Below, in pieces: positions 1 to 7,310 of a stretch of 54,377 nt of DNA. The notes under the pieces are model-generated. The model was not told where the DNA came from and searched no databases. It saw nothing but the letters and a program-made list of their open reading frames with translations. This DNA comes from Oscillospiraceae bacterium (GTDB lineage: Bacteria; Bacillota; Clostridia; Oscillospirales; Acutalibacteraceae): the NCBI GenBank assembly GCA_009779495.1, contig WRED01000011.1:1-54377 (forward strand). Direction: 5' to 3'. A program made the translations under genes and the position numbers. Every line of letters begins with the position of its first letter. The stretch's first letter is position 1.

Positions 1-1
1 T

Positions 2-1156
2 TCGGGGACTTATTTGAATGGGTTCTTAAACGGAAAAGAATTAACTGTTTTAGGAGAAGAAGGCTGGTATTATCATGTAAGGATTCTTATCGGCGGCGAA
101 GTGAAAACAGGGTATATGCATAAATTGCTTGTGTATATTACAAGCCCGACGCCTGATCCGACGACGACAACGACTAAGCCATCGACGACAGAACCTACGA
201 CACAACCAACAGTGCCCGCACGAACGTTCTCAGACGATACATACGTCATAAAAAATATGTTCAGTAAGAAATTTTTATCAGATAATCCGAGCAAGGACAA
301 AGCTGTGCAGTATTCGTTGGGTTCTTATAATCATTGGACACTTGTTTATAAGCCAAGCAGTGGTTATTATGAGATAATTTTGGGCGGTTCGCCAACAAAC
401 CGATTTGCTCTTTGGGTTGAAAATGCGGGTACAACAAACGGGACGGATGTACAAACGCTCCCCCGAGATTCAAGTACCGCGCAACGATTTCGGTTTATCA
501 GCAGTGGCTCCGGCACCTATCGGATCGTGCCGCAGAATGCTCAGGACAAGGTGTTAGATGTTAGAGGCCCCCTGCCGTATGACGATGTTCAAATACAACT
601 GTGGGACTGGATGGACGTCAGCCAACAGAAATGGAAGCTTGCATTAGCAAATGCGTTTTTGGACGAAAAAAGTGGTAATGTATGTGGCCTTGCGAGCCAA
701 GCCGTTACAATTCGATTAATTGGATTGACGACAAAAAATTCCATATGGTCACCCATTATCGAAACAAGTCGTAATGTGTGGAACAATTCCGAGGCAAGCG
801 TTAATATAACAACGACTGAAACAGCCTCATCGAATCACACTCTTGAAGTTGCTATCTTTGAAGGAGATCAAGATGGAAAATGTATACAGTATTGCGATAG
901 CAATGGAGTTACGGTTTTTAGCAGAATTGAGATAAACCTTTGGGGAGAGAGCAATCTGGATACAACCACAAATAACAACTTGAGGCAAGCTGCTGTTTCC
1001 CATGAAATGGGCCATTTGTTTTGGTTGAGTGACAATCCCATTTCACGTTCGAACGCAACGGTACGCTCACTTATGGAATATGACGATGTGTATAAAAGAG
1101 GTATATACACACCGCAATCATTTGATGTGAACAATGTGAAGTTTATATATGAGTAG
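2..1156 (+). CDS. Secreted SH3b / ricin-lectin / metzincin protease (5' partial)
   Basis: The reading frame is open from base 2, so the N-terminus lies outside the window; the first in-frame start-like codon (TTG at 14) falls inside a domain. Order of parts: a bacterial SH3-type segment (GWYYHVR, GYMHKLL), a Thr/Pro-rich linker typical of extracellular proteins, a ricin-type beta-trefoil with a QKW repeat end near 570-640, and a C-terminal metalloprotease domain. The protease has HEMGHLFWLSD near 1000-1032, which fits the metzincin zinc motif HExxHxxxxxD, followed by a possible Met-turn (SLMEYD). SH3b and ricin parts usually target wall or glycans, so a secreted wall- or glycan-docked protease is inferred. 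The substrate is unknown. The gene is AT-richer than the body of the window. Two paralogous lipoproteins follow. Confidence 0.8.
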   Translation, partial: SGTYLNGFLNGKELTVLGEEGWYYHVRILIGGEVKTGYMHKLLVYITSPTPDPTTTTTKPSTTEPTTQPTVPARTFSDDTYVIKNMFSKKFLSDNPSKDKAVQYSLGSYNHWTLVYKPSSGYYEIILGGSPTNRFALWVENAGTTNGTDVQTLPRDSSTAQRFRFISSGSGTYRIVPQNAQDKVLDVRGPLPYDDVQIQLWDWMDVSQQKWKLALANAFLDEKSGNVCGLASQAVTIRLIGLTTKNSIWSPIIETSRNVWNNSEASVNITTTETASSNHTLEVAIFEGDQDGKCIQYCDSNGVTVFSRIEINLWGESNLDTTTNNNLRQAAVSHEMGHLFWLSDNPISRSNATVRSLMEYDDVYKRGIYTPQSFDVNNVKFIYE

Positions 1157-1200
1157 ATGATACTCATAGTATTAAAGTTTGAAAAGGAGCTAATATTATT

Positions 1201-2106
1201 ATGAAAAAGAAAATGGCGCTTATTATCGCAATCATTCTCACTTTTTCACTTGCATCGTGCGTTAAAAACACGGATGCGAACACTTTTGCGCCGTCTGAAG
1301 AAATCCCGACTGGGCAACAGGAAACAGAAGAAACAATGGCTCAACTAGAATCAACGGAATCCCAACCTAATCAGCCGGAGTCAATAGAATTTCAGCCAAA
1401 TTCCACAACAAACAGCACATCTCAGGGAAACAATGCGACAACCCCAAACTCCACAACAGAAGTTCTTTACGGAAATATTAGTTCTATGTGGTATCCACAC
1501 AAAAATGCGGAGGAACTGGTTGAATCTGCCGACGCAGTTATTATCGGAAAAGTCTCAGGAATATCATTTCAGATATTAGACGCGACGACAGGTATGCCGC
1601 CTGATGAAAAAACAGAGGAAAGACATCGTCGCCTGTGGACTATCTATGATATTAATATTCTTACCGCTTATAAGGGGAGTGAGTCCTCCTCTCTTAAAAT
1701 AAAAACAGACGGAGGTTTGAAAGATTATCGGGTAGAAGAACAATTGGAGTTGATCAAAGATTTGACGCCACCCAACAATATCATTGCTGTCAGCGGTGAA
1801 ACATCTATGATTAAAATGGGAGAAACCTATCTATTTACGTTAAGTCAATCAAGAAATTGGGAATTTTTTAATGTTATGACGCCCTCCCAATCCATCCATA
1901 ACCTCAAAAACCCATTCGGAAAAGGCGAGGCTGTTGCCTCCCAAGAAAATCAGCGCGGCAGTTCCACGATAACCGCCAAGGACGTCATCTCCGTCTTCGG
2001 CCAAGATAAATGGGACGCTTTCTGGGCGCAGTGGCAAAAAGACAACCCGGGCTGGGAATCACGCCTTGATAAAGCGGCGGTCGAAAAGGCGCTTGCCGCG
2101 AATTAA
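1201..2106 (+). CDS. Lipoprotein, first of a tandem paralogous pair
   Basis: Start ATG is preceded by AAGGAGC. The N-terminus is a lipoprotein signal with lipobox LASC (Cys20), followed by a low-complexity Gln/Glu/Ser/Thr/Asn linker to about residue 95. The folded region that follows (AEELVESADAVIIGKVSGISF, YDINILTAYKG) resembles domains of unknown function in Firmicute lipoproteins that begin with a 'sDvIvigkV' strand and carry a 'v..v.KG' element; I do not recognise a named family with certainty. The last ~45 residues (AKDVISVFGQDKWDAFW onward) are almost identical to the end of the next gene, down to the DNA level. No enzymatic motif is visible. Cell-surface location is inferred from the lipobox. 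Confidence 0.85.
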   Translation: MKKKMALIIAIILTFSLASCVKNTDANTFAPSEEIPTGQQETEETMAQLESTESQPNQPESIEFQPNSTTNSTSQGNNATTPNSTTEVLYGNISSMWYPHKNAEELVESADAVIIGKVSGISFQILDATTGMPPDEKTEERHRRLWTIYDINILTAYKGSESSSLKIKTDGGLKDYRVEEQLELIKDLTPPNNIIAVSGETSMIKMGETYLFTLSQSRNWEFFNVMTPSQSIHNLKNPFGKGEAVASQENQRGSSTITAKDVISVFGQDKWDAFWAQWQKDNPGWESRLDKAAVEKALAAN

Positions 2107-2155
2107 CGATGATTCAAATTGCAAAAACCAAAGGTGCGGCGATATGGAGTTTGTT

Positions 2156-2941
2156 ATGATAAAGAAAACAGCGCTTATACTTGTAATAATCCTTGCTTCC
2201 CTGCTTACCTCCTGTGCCCCACATACAGACCTGGACGGTACGGCAGACCAAACCGAATCAACAAATTCAGAGGTGCGTTATGCCACAATGAATGCCCATT
2301 GGAGTTTCTACTCTGACGCGGAAGAATTATCTGAGGATGCTGACGTCGTAATTGTCGCGACAGTCACCGATATATCATTTCAAGTTCTTGATATGACAAC
2401 GGCTTTGCCGCCCACAAAAGGAACTGACGAGAGGGATCGCTGCCTGAATACCATATATGATATTGATGTTATCACAGTATACAAGGGAGATGTGCCCGAA
2501 CCCGCTCAAATTGAGGTGTTTGGCGGAGTGATGGGTTACCGCGAAGAAGAACAGATCAAATTGCAGAAAGAGATGGATGTGTGGCCGTATGACACAATCC
2601 CCGTGTATAGCGGAATGGCAAGGTTTAGAATAGGGGAAACATATTTATTTGCGCTGAAAAAATCCACAGTAACGGACGTTCTTATAATTTTGTATCCTGC
2701 CCAATCCATCCATAACCTCAAAAATCCATTCGGCAAGGGCGCAAATGTCGTGGAACCCCCTGAAGCTTCCGCCGCAAGCACGCCACAGCGCGAAATCCCC
2801 GCATTCACAGCCAAAGATGTCATCTCCGTATTCGGCCAAGATAAATGGGACGCTTTCTGGTCGCAGTGGCAAAAGGACAACCCTGGCTGGGAATCACGCC
2901 TTGATAAAGCGGCGGTCGAAAAGGCGCTTGCCGCGAATTAA
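2156..2941 (+). CDS. Lipoprotein, second of a tandem paralogous pair
   Basis: ATG at 2156 is chosen because GGAG at 2146-2149 sits six bases upstream and the product then opens directly with a lipoprotein signal (lipobox LTSC, Cys20); an upstream extension of the same frame overlaps the previous gene and looks spurious. The 261-residue product aligns with the preceding lipoprotein over its whole folded part: AEELSEDADVVIVATVTDISF, YDIDVITVYKG, the SIHNLKNPFGKG segment and the C-terminal tail. The Ser/Asn/Gln-rich linker is much shorter here. Function is unknown; location is predicted to be the outer face of the membrane. An intrinsic terminator follows at once. Confidence 0.85.
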   Translation: MIKKTALILVIILASLLTSCAPHTDLDGTADQTESTNSEVRYATMNAHWSFYSDAEELSEDADVVIVATVTDISFQVLDMTTALPPTKGTDERDRCLNTIYDIDVITVYKGDVPEPAQIEVFGGVMGYREEEQIKLQKEMDVWPYDTIPVYSGMARFRIGETYLFALKKSTVTDVLIILYPAQSIHNLKNPFGKGANVVEPPEASAASTPQREIPAFTAKDVISVFGQDKWDAFWSQWQKDNPGWESRLDKAAVEKALAAN

Positions 2942-2963
2942 CGTCAATTCAAATCACCACAGC

Positions 2964-2998
2964 AAAAGCCCGCCGGTTTGCGCGTCGGCGGGTTTTTG
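2964..2998 (+). terminator. Intrinsic terminator after lipoprotein pair
   Basis: A 7-bp GC stem (CCCGCCG 2969-2975 with CGGCGGG 2986-2992) is followed by TTTTT. It separates the plus-strand lipoproteins from the convergent MFS gene. Confidence 0.85.
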
Positions 2999-3008
2999 TT
3001 GTGTATTT

Positions 3009-4184
3009 TTATTCAATATCAATTTTGTCAACATCCCTGTTGCGCATAAAAACAATCAATATCCCCGCCGCCGCCAAAGAAAGCGACGCCCCGAAAACAA
3101 ACGGCACAGCCGCGCCGTAAGCGTCCCACAGCGCCCCGGCGATAACGCTTGCCGGAAGCAGCGCGACGCCCGCGACCGTGGAATGCAGCCCCAGCATCGT
3201 TCCTTTCAGCTCCGGCGGCGATATCTCCGCCACAAACGCGCGTTCCACACCCGTGATCATGCCGGTATACACGCCGTAGAGCAAAAATGCCGCCGCCATC
3301 GCCGGTCTGTTTGACGCGAACACGAATCCCAGGTAACACACGGAGAAAAGCAGGTATCCCGGAACCAGCAGCTTCTTGCGGCCGATTTTGTCGGACAGCT
3401 TTCCGAGCGGCATCGACAGGATCGCGGCGGTTATGTTGAAAAGGAAATACAGCAGGATCGAGTTCACATCGTCAAACCCGGCGTCCTTTGCCCTGAGCAA
3501 TAAAAACGCGTTTGACGAATTGCCCAGCGTAAACAAAAATACGACGACGAGATAAAGCCGCAGCTGGCCGTCCACTTTCCCAAGGTTATTCCAAAACGGC
3601 TCTCGTTGCTTCATTTGGCGCGGCTCTTTCTTTTCCCTGATGAACAAGAACATGCACAGCCCCAGCGCGGCTGGAATGACGGAAATCAAGAACATCCTTT
3701 TGTATTCAAAGCCCCCGCCCATCCCGCGCATGATAAAAAATGTGATCAGCAGGCCGAGCGCCGCGCCGGACATGTCAAGCGCCTTGTGCAGGCCGAACGC
3801 TTTGCCCATCTTGTCTTTATCGGCGCTTTCGCTGACCAGCACGTCGCGCGGCGCGGTGCGGACGCCCTTGCCCAAGCGGTCAAGCACTCGCGCGCCCAAA
3901 ATGCCCGACCACGATCCGGCGGCCAATAACACCAGCTTATACAGCACGCCCGTGGAGTAGCCCGAAAACGCGATGAGCTTCTTTTTTTGGAAGCGGTCTG
4001 TCAAATAGCCGCTGAACACCTTTAACAGGCTGGCCGCGCTTTCCGCGATCCCCTCGATCAGGCCCACGACGGACGGCTTCACGCCGAATGCCGATACGAG
4101 ATACAGCGGAATAAGCGGATAGACCATTTCGGTGCTGAGGTCGGTAAAAAAGCTGACCAGACCGAGGAAAAATATGTTGAGCAT
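3009..4184 (-). CDS. MFS transporter
   Basis: This 391-residue, highly hydrophobic protein has about 12 predicted membrane segments. It shows the MFS A-type motif after TM2 (GYLTDRFQKKK) and its internal repeat in the second half (GKLSDKIGRKK), with the RVLDRLGKGVRTAPRDVLV segment seen in a bacterial MFS subgroup. The substrate cannot be told from sequence. It begins 10 bp after the isomerase/epimerase gene, so the two are probably co-transcribed and the substrate may be a sugar derivative. The ribosome site (ATAGGG) is weak. The gene ends convergently with the lipoprotein pair, sharing their terminator region. Confidence 0.9.
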   Translation of the reverse strand: MLNIFFLGLVSFFTDLSTEMVYPLIPLYLVSAFGVKPSVVGLIEGIAESAASLLKVFSGYLTDRFQKKKLIAFSGYSTGVLYKLVLLAAGSWSGILGARVLDRLGKGVRTAPRDVLVSESADKDKMGKAFGLHKALDMSGAALGLLITFFIMRGMGGGFEYKRMFLISVIPAALGLCMFLFIREKKEPRQMKQREPFWNNLGKVDGQLRLYLVVVFLFTLGNSSNAFLLLRAKDAGFDDVNSILLYFLFNITAAILSMPLGKLSDKIGRKKLLVPGYLLFSVCYLGFVFASNRPAMAAAFLLYGVYTGMITGVERAFVAEISPPELKGTMLGLHSTVAGVALLPASVIAGALWDAYGAAVPFVFGASLSLAAAGILIVFMRNRDVDKIDIE

Positions 4185-4194
4185 GATTGTGACC

Positions 4195-5031
4195 CTATCT
4201 GATCTTACCGATCATATACGCCGCCACCTCGCGTAGGTAGTCAAGCTTCGCCAGCAGGATTTCAGGCGGCGCGCCGCTTTCGCCCGGTATCTCGAAGTTG
4301 AACAGGCCGTCGTAGGGCTCGCTCATGGCGGCAAGCGCGCAGAGCAACTCGTCCCACAGCACATTGCCCGTTCCGTATGGGATCAAATGCTGGTCATGCT
4401 CGCCCTCATTGTCGTCAATGTGCAGCGCTTTCAGCAGCGGGCCGGCATCCCCTACAAATTCCGCCGGGCTGCCGCCGGTGATGTTGAGGTGCCCCGTATC
4501 CAGGCAAATCTTAAGCTGAGACGAGCCAACCGCGTCGATCAGCCTGCGCAAGTCCGACACGCGGGTGTACGACGCGATCAGGTTTTCAAGGCAGATGTAC
4601 ATATCGCGGCCCTCGATGTGAGCGCACAGGGCTTTCAGCGATTTAACGTTGGCGGCGTCGATCTCATCCTCGGACGCGCCGTTTTTGCGCATCCAGCCGC
4701 CGCCCGCGTGCAAAACGCACGCTTTAACGCCGACGGCATAGAACAGATCGAGCCAGCTTTTGATTAACTTAACAGATTCTTCCGGCTGCGGGCCAACGAT
4801 GTCCACACCAAGCCAGAGATGCCCCTGCGGGAACGTGACGCCGCGGCTGTCCGCGAACGCCTTGAACTCCGCGCCGACGGCCATGGGATCGCCGCGCATG
4901 ATCAGCTCCTCGGCGTGCTCGGTGGACAGCTCGAGATTGAACCAGCCTTTTTTAGCGAAAGCGACGACCATTTCTTCGGGCGATGTCGCGGTTGATTCGT
5001 TCAGGTAGTTTGACCAGACTGCGTATTTCAT
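4195..5031 (-). CDS. Sugar phosphate isomerase/epimerase (xylose-isomerase-like TIM barrel)
   Basis: The start is supported by AAGGAG. The 278-residue product has the AP-endonuclease-2/xylose-isomerase-like TIM-barrel pattern with candidate metal ligands in strand ends: Glu in YICLENL, Asp/His in ICLDTGH, the HIDDN...HLIPYGTG segment and Glu in FNFEIPGE. Members of this family isomerise or epimerise sugars, inositols or related compounds; the exact substrate is not readable. It lies between an acetyl-esterase-like hydrolase and an MFS transporter on the same strand, consistent with a small carbohydrate-use operon. Confidence 0.85.
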   Translation of the reverse strand: MKYAVWSNYLNESTATSPEEMVVAFAKKGWFNLELSTEHAEELIMRGDPMAVGAEFKAFADSRGVTFPQGHLWLGVDIVGPQPEESVKLIKSWLDLFYAVGVKACVLHAGGGWMRKNGASEDEIDAANVKSLKALCAHIEGRDMYICLENLIASYTRVSDLRRLIDAVGSSQLKICLDTGHLNITGGSPAEFVGDAGPLLKALHIDDNEGEHDQHLIPYGTGNVLWDELLCALAAMSEPYDGLFNFEIPGESGAPPEILLAKLDYLREVAAYMIGKIR

Positions 5032-5089
5032 TTGATTGCGCTCCTTTTTATGGGCTTTTTTAGATTTTTATATTTACTTTGAGTTTCGC

Positions 5090-5200
5090 AACCCCCCCGC
5101 CCCTGCGGGGCACCTCCCCTTGCAGGGGCGGCTTGGGAACAAGGTTCGATTTCCAAACCCTCCCATGCAAGGGGAGGTGGCGCGAAGCGCCGGAGGGGTT
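5090..5200. repeat. Dispersed GC-rich palindromic repeat, copy A
   Basis: The ends are AACCCCCCCGCCCCTGC and GCGCCGGAGGGGTT, with inner arms CACCTCCCCTTGCAGGGG and GCAAGGGGAGGTGGCGCGA. The same ends and inner arms occur at 44501-44607, and the ends alone at 24273-24305. The right end lies 25 bp beyond the stop codon of the esterase gene (minus strand). Confidence 0.75.
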
Positions 5201-5210
5201 AATCCAAATC

Positions 5211-5234
5211 CCTAACGCCTGACGCCTAACCCCT
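5211..5234. repeat. Heptad repeat over a stop codon
   Basis: Three 7-bp units, CCTAACG, CCTGACG and CCTAACC, run from 5211 to 5231. The stop codon of the minus-strand esterase gene (5226-5228) lies inside the array. Confidence 0.6.
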
Positions 5235-6218
5235 CGGAAGTTCCTCGAAAGCTTCCCACGCCTCCCGATAAAACTTATGCCCTTCCGCGCCGATATGCAG
5301 TACGCATTTATCGGACGCCCCCGCCGCGTCATACAGGCTCTTGATCCGTTCAAACGTCGCGAGCGTGCCGTCAATGGGAAATATCCTGTCCTCCTGCCCC
5401 GCGACGATCAGCAGCGGGCGCGGCGCGATCATGCCGCCCATGTCGCCCATTTCAAACCACTTGCGTATGCCGGGCACGTAGTTGCATATACAATGGCGTA
5501 TCGGCGCGATCGACTCATCAAAATCGCACACCGCACAGGACGGCATGGATTTTACGATGCGCGTCTCCAGGCAGGACGCATAATACGTCGCCGTTCCCCC
5601 GCCGGAATTGCCCATGCAGTAAAATTCGGCTTCACCCGGCAGCTCCTGTACAAGATTCGCCCGCGCCGCGTCTATCGCCCGCATGACGTCCCACACACGC
5701 TCGCCTATGGTGGTGCGCCCCATTAAAAGCGCGGTCGTCGCCGGCCTGTAGCAGCCGTCGTCCTCACGGCCGCGTTCGCCGAAATTCCGTTGTTCGATCA
5801 CAAGGGCGCACATGCCGCGCCCCACGGTCTGAACCGCGAAATCCCGGTCGCCGTCGAGGGTCTCGGAATCCTCGGGATACATCGCCTCACCGAGAGAGAT
5901 ATGCATCCCCGTCGTGTGGCCTTGCAGGCAGATCACCACGCCCGAACCGGTCAGCGCTTTCGGCCTCAGCCACCAGCCGGGCACACGGTAGCCCTCCTCG
6001 CTCTGGAAGCTGAATTTCGTCCGCAGGTAAGCGCCCATGTCCTCCGCGGCCTGCTGTTCAAAGTCAGGATCGCACAACTGGAAGGTATCCATACCCAGCA
6101 GATCCCGCAGCTTTTCACGGGCGGCGGCCTGCCACTGCTCAAAGGGTATGTCTCCGCGATACCTCATCGCGGGAACGGTTTTCGACATCTGATCAAGGTG
6201 CAATGCGAGTGGAAGCAT
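5226..6218 (-). CDS. Acetyl-xylan-esterase-like alpha/beta hydrolase
   Basis: The 330-residue protein has a complete alpha/beta-hydrolase signature: oxyanion segment LQGHTTG near residue 98, nucleophile Ser205 in GNSGGG, acid Asp277 in GQEDRIFP and His314 in EGHKF. The QRNFGERG segment and the overall length fit the acetyl xylan esterase / large dienelactone-hydrolase-like group, which removes acetyl groups from polysaccharide-derived sugars. There is no signal peptide, so it should act in the cytoplasm on imported oligosaccharides (inference). ATG is preceded by AGGAG, which itself is the tip of the 209-bp divergent palindrome. Isomerase and MFS genes follow downstream after a repeat. Confidence 0.85.
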   Translation of the reverse strand: MLPLALHLDQMSKTVPAMRYRGDIPFEQWQAAAREKLRDLLGMDTFQLCDPDFEQQAAEDMGAYLRTKFSFQSEEGYRVPGWWLRPKALTGSGVVICLQGHTTGMHISLGEAMYPEDSETLDGDRDFAVQTVGRGMCALVIEQRNFGERGREDDGCYRPATTALLMGRTTIGERVWDVMRAIDAARANLVQELPGEAEFYCMGNSGGGTATYYASCLETRIVKSMPSCAVCDFDESIAPIRHCICNYVPGIRKWFEMGDMGGMIAPRPLLIVAGQEDRIFPIDGTLATFERIKSLYDAAGASDKCVLHIGAEGHKFYREAWEAFEELPRG

Positions 6219-6279
6219 AAAGACAACTCCTGTTCTAGATTTTAGACGGTAGAGGGTAGATGTGGTTACTTATAGAATG

Positions 6280-6308
6280 ATTATGAACTATTCGCGGACA
6301 AAAATCAA
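6280..6308 (-). promoter_or_regulatory. Candidate promoter for esterase operon
   Basis: On the minus strand, TTGATT (6308-6303) and CATAAT (6285-6280) are spaced by 17 bp. Both boxes lie in the left inner arm and mirror the plus-strand promoter exactly. Only consensus match supports it. Confidence 0.45.
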
Positions 6309-6327
6309 GATATTTTTCGGCAAGCAC

Positions 6328-6356
6328 TTGATTTTTGTTCGCGAATAGTTCATAAT
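6328..6356 (+). promoter_or_regulatory. Candidate promoter for the six-gene operon
   Basis: TTGATT (6328-6333) and CATAAT (6351-6356) are spaced by 17 bp in the right inner arm. It would fire toward the gene at 6444 with a short leader holding one heptad array. Confidence 0.45.
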
Positions 6357-6443
6357 TGAGTTATGATAATAGATCATGGCTTCCCTTGACCACATCTACA
6401 GTCTACCATCTAATATCTAAAATCTAGAACAGGAGGCCAATCC

Positions 6444-7310
6444 ATGAGCAATTGCCCTAATTGCAACCGGCGGCTGCGTATTACCGACTGGCGCCAGAAC
6501 TGCCCGCAATGCGGCGTGAACCTGATGTTCCACGGCTTTGAGAAACGCTTTTATGAGGACGCTAAACGCTCGGAGCTGAGTTTCGCGTCCATGAGGGTCG
6601 GCTCGAAGCAAAAGAAAGCGGCGATGAAAGGAAACGCCGCCGCCAAAACGCGGCTGTTCACCTGTATTCTGCCGCTGATCTCGCTTTTTGTACCTATGGG
6701 CACTTTAAGCGCAAATCTGCCTTTCGCTGAAAAAGAGTGGTCTGCGGGACTCATGTACCTTGTCAACCTCGTGATGAGCGGCGGCGCAAACGACATTGCC
6801 TATCTGCGGCTGATGCTGTCGTCGGCACAGGCTCCGCTGTTTAAGGCGGGAGCCGCGATGCTGCTGGCTATGGCGGCGGCCGCCGTTTTTGGTTTGGCCG
6901 CTTTCGTCACTTCCATGTTCTGCTTTTTAAATCTCAAACGCTGGTCGCTGTCCGGCGCTATCGTGAGTACCCTGGGCGCGCTTTTCTGCGCGGGGGGCTT
7001 CGCGGCGGGAATCATGGTGCTCAGAAGCTCCGCCGCGCTTGACAGCGCGTTCTTCTCCGGCTCTTTGGGGATGGGCGCACCGATTTCTTTCGCGGCATTC
7101 GCGTTCATTGCCGCGCTCAATTTTATCCTCTATCAAAAAGGCGTGCCGGTCGAGTACAATGAGGGCGACGTGGAACGCGCCGAAATCTATGCAAAGCTCA
7201 AACGGGGCGAGGTCAGTTTGGACGATCTCCCTTTCCCCGTGATCGTTACGGAATCCGACCGCGAGCGCGAGCTTACAGCTGAAAAAGAGACTGGAGGTGC
7301 GATTACATGA
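6444..7310 (+). CDS. Zinc-ribbon membrane protein of unknown function
   Basis: AGGAGG lies seven bases before ATG. The product (288 residues) starts with a zinc ribbon (Cys4, Cys7, Cys20, Cys23), then a basic stretch, then about four hydrophobic segments between residues ~70 and ~235 (LFTCILPLISLFVP, MLLAMAAAAVFGLAAFVTSMF, IVSTLGALFCAGGFAAGIMVL, PISFAAFAFIAALNFILY), and an acidic cytoplasmic tail. The architecture is a cytoplasmic zinc ribbon on a small integral membrane protein; I do not know a characterised homologue. Its stop overlaps the next start as ATGA, so the two are translationally coupled. Confidence 0.85.
   Translation: MSNCPNCNRRLRITDWRQNCPQCGVNLMFHGFEKRFYEDAKRSELSFASMRVGSKQKKAAMKGNAAAKTRLFTCILPLISLFVPMGTLSANLPFAEKEWSAGLMYLVNLVMSGGANDIAYLRLMLSSAQAPLFKAGAAMLLAMAAAAVFGLAAFVTSMFCFLNLKRWSLSGAIVSTLGALFCAGGFAAGIMVLRSSAALDSAFFSGSLGMGAPISFAAFAFIAALNFILYQKGVPVEYNEGDVERAEIYAKLKRGEVSLDDLPFPVIVTESDRERELTAEKETGGAIT

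Larger units (their letters stand above)
6227..6435. repeat. Nested palindrome between divergent genes, carrying both ribosome sites
   Basis: The outer inverted arms are 6227-6264 and 6389-6435; each ends in GAACAGGAG read toward its own gene, which is the Shine-Dalgarno of that gene. The outer arms are built of TCTANNN heptads (four on the left at 6233-6260, five on the right at 6395-6429). The inner arms are 30 bp each (6280-6309 and 6327-6356) with one mismatch, around a 17-bp loop. Confidence 0.9.

Noticed and set aside
2066-2155. N-terminal extension of the second lipoprotein
   Set aside because: It overlaps the first lipoprotein, places basic residues before the signal peptide, and GGAG points to ATG 2156.
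6395-6429. CRISPR-like array from the TCTANNN units
   Set aside because: The units are only 7 bp with no spacers of constant length; it is a short tandem repeat.
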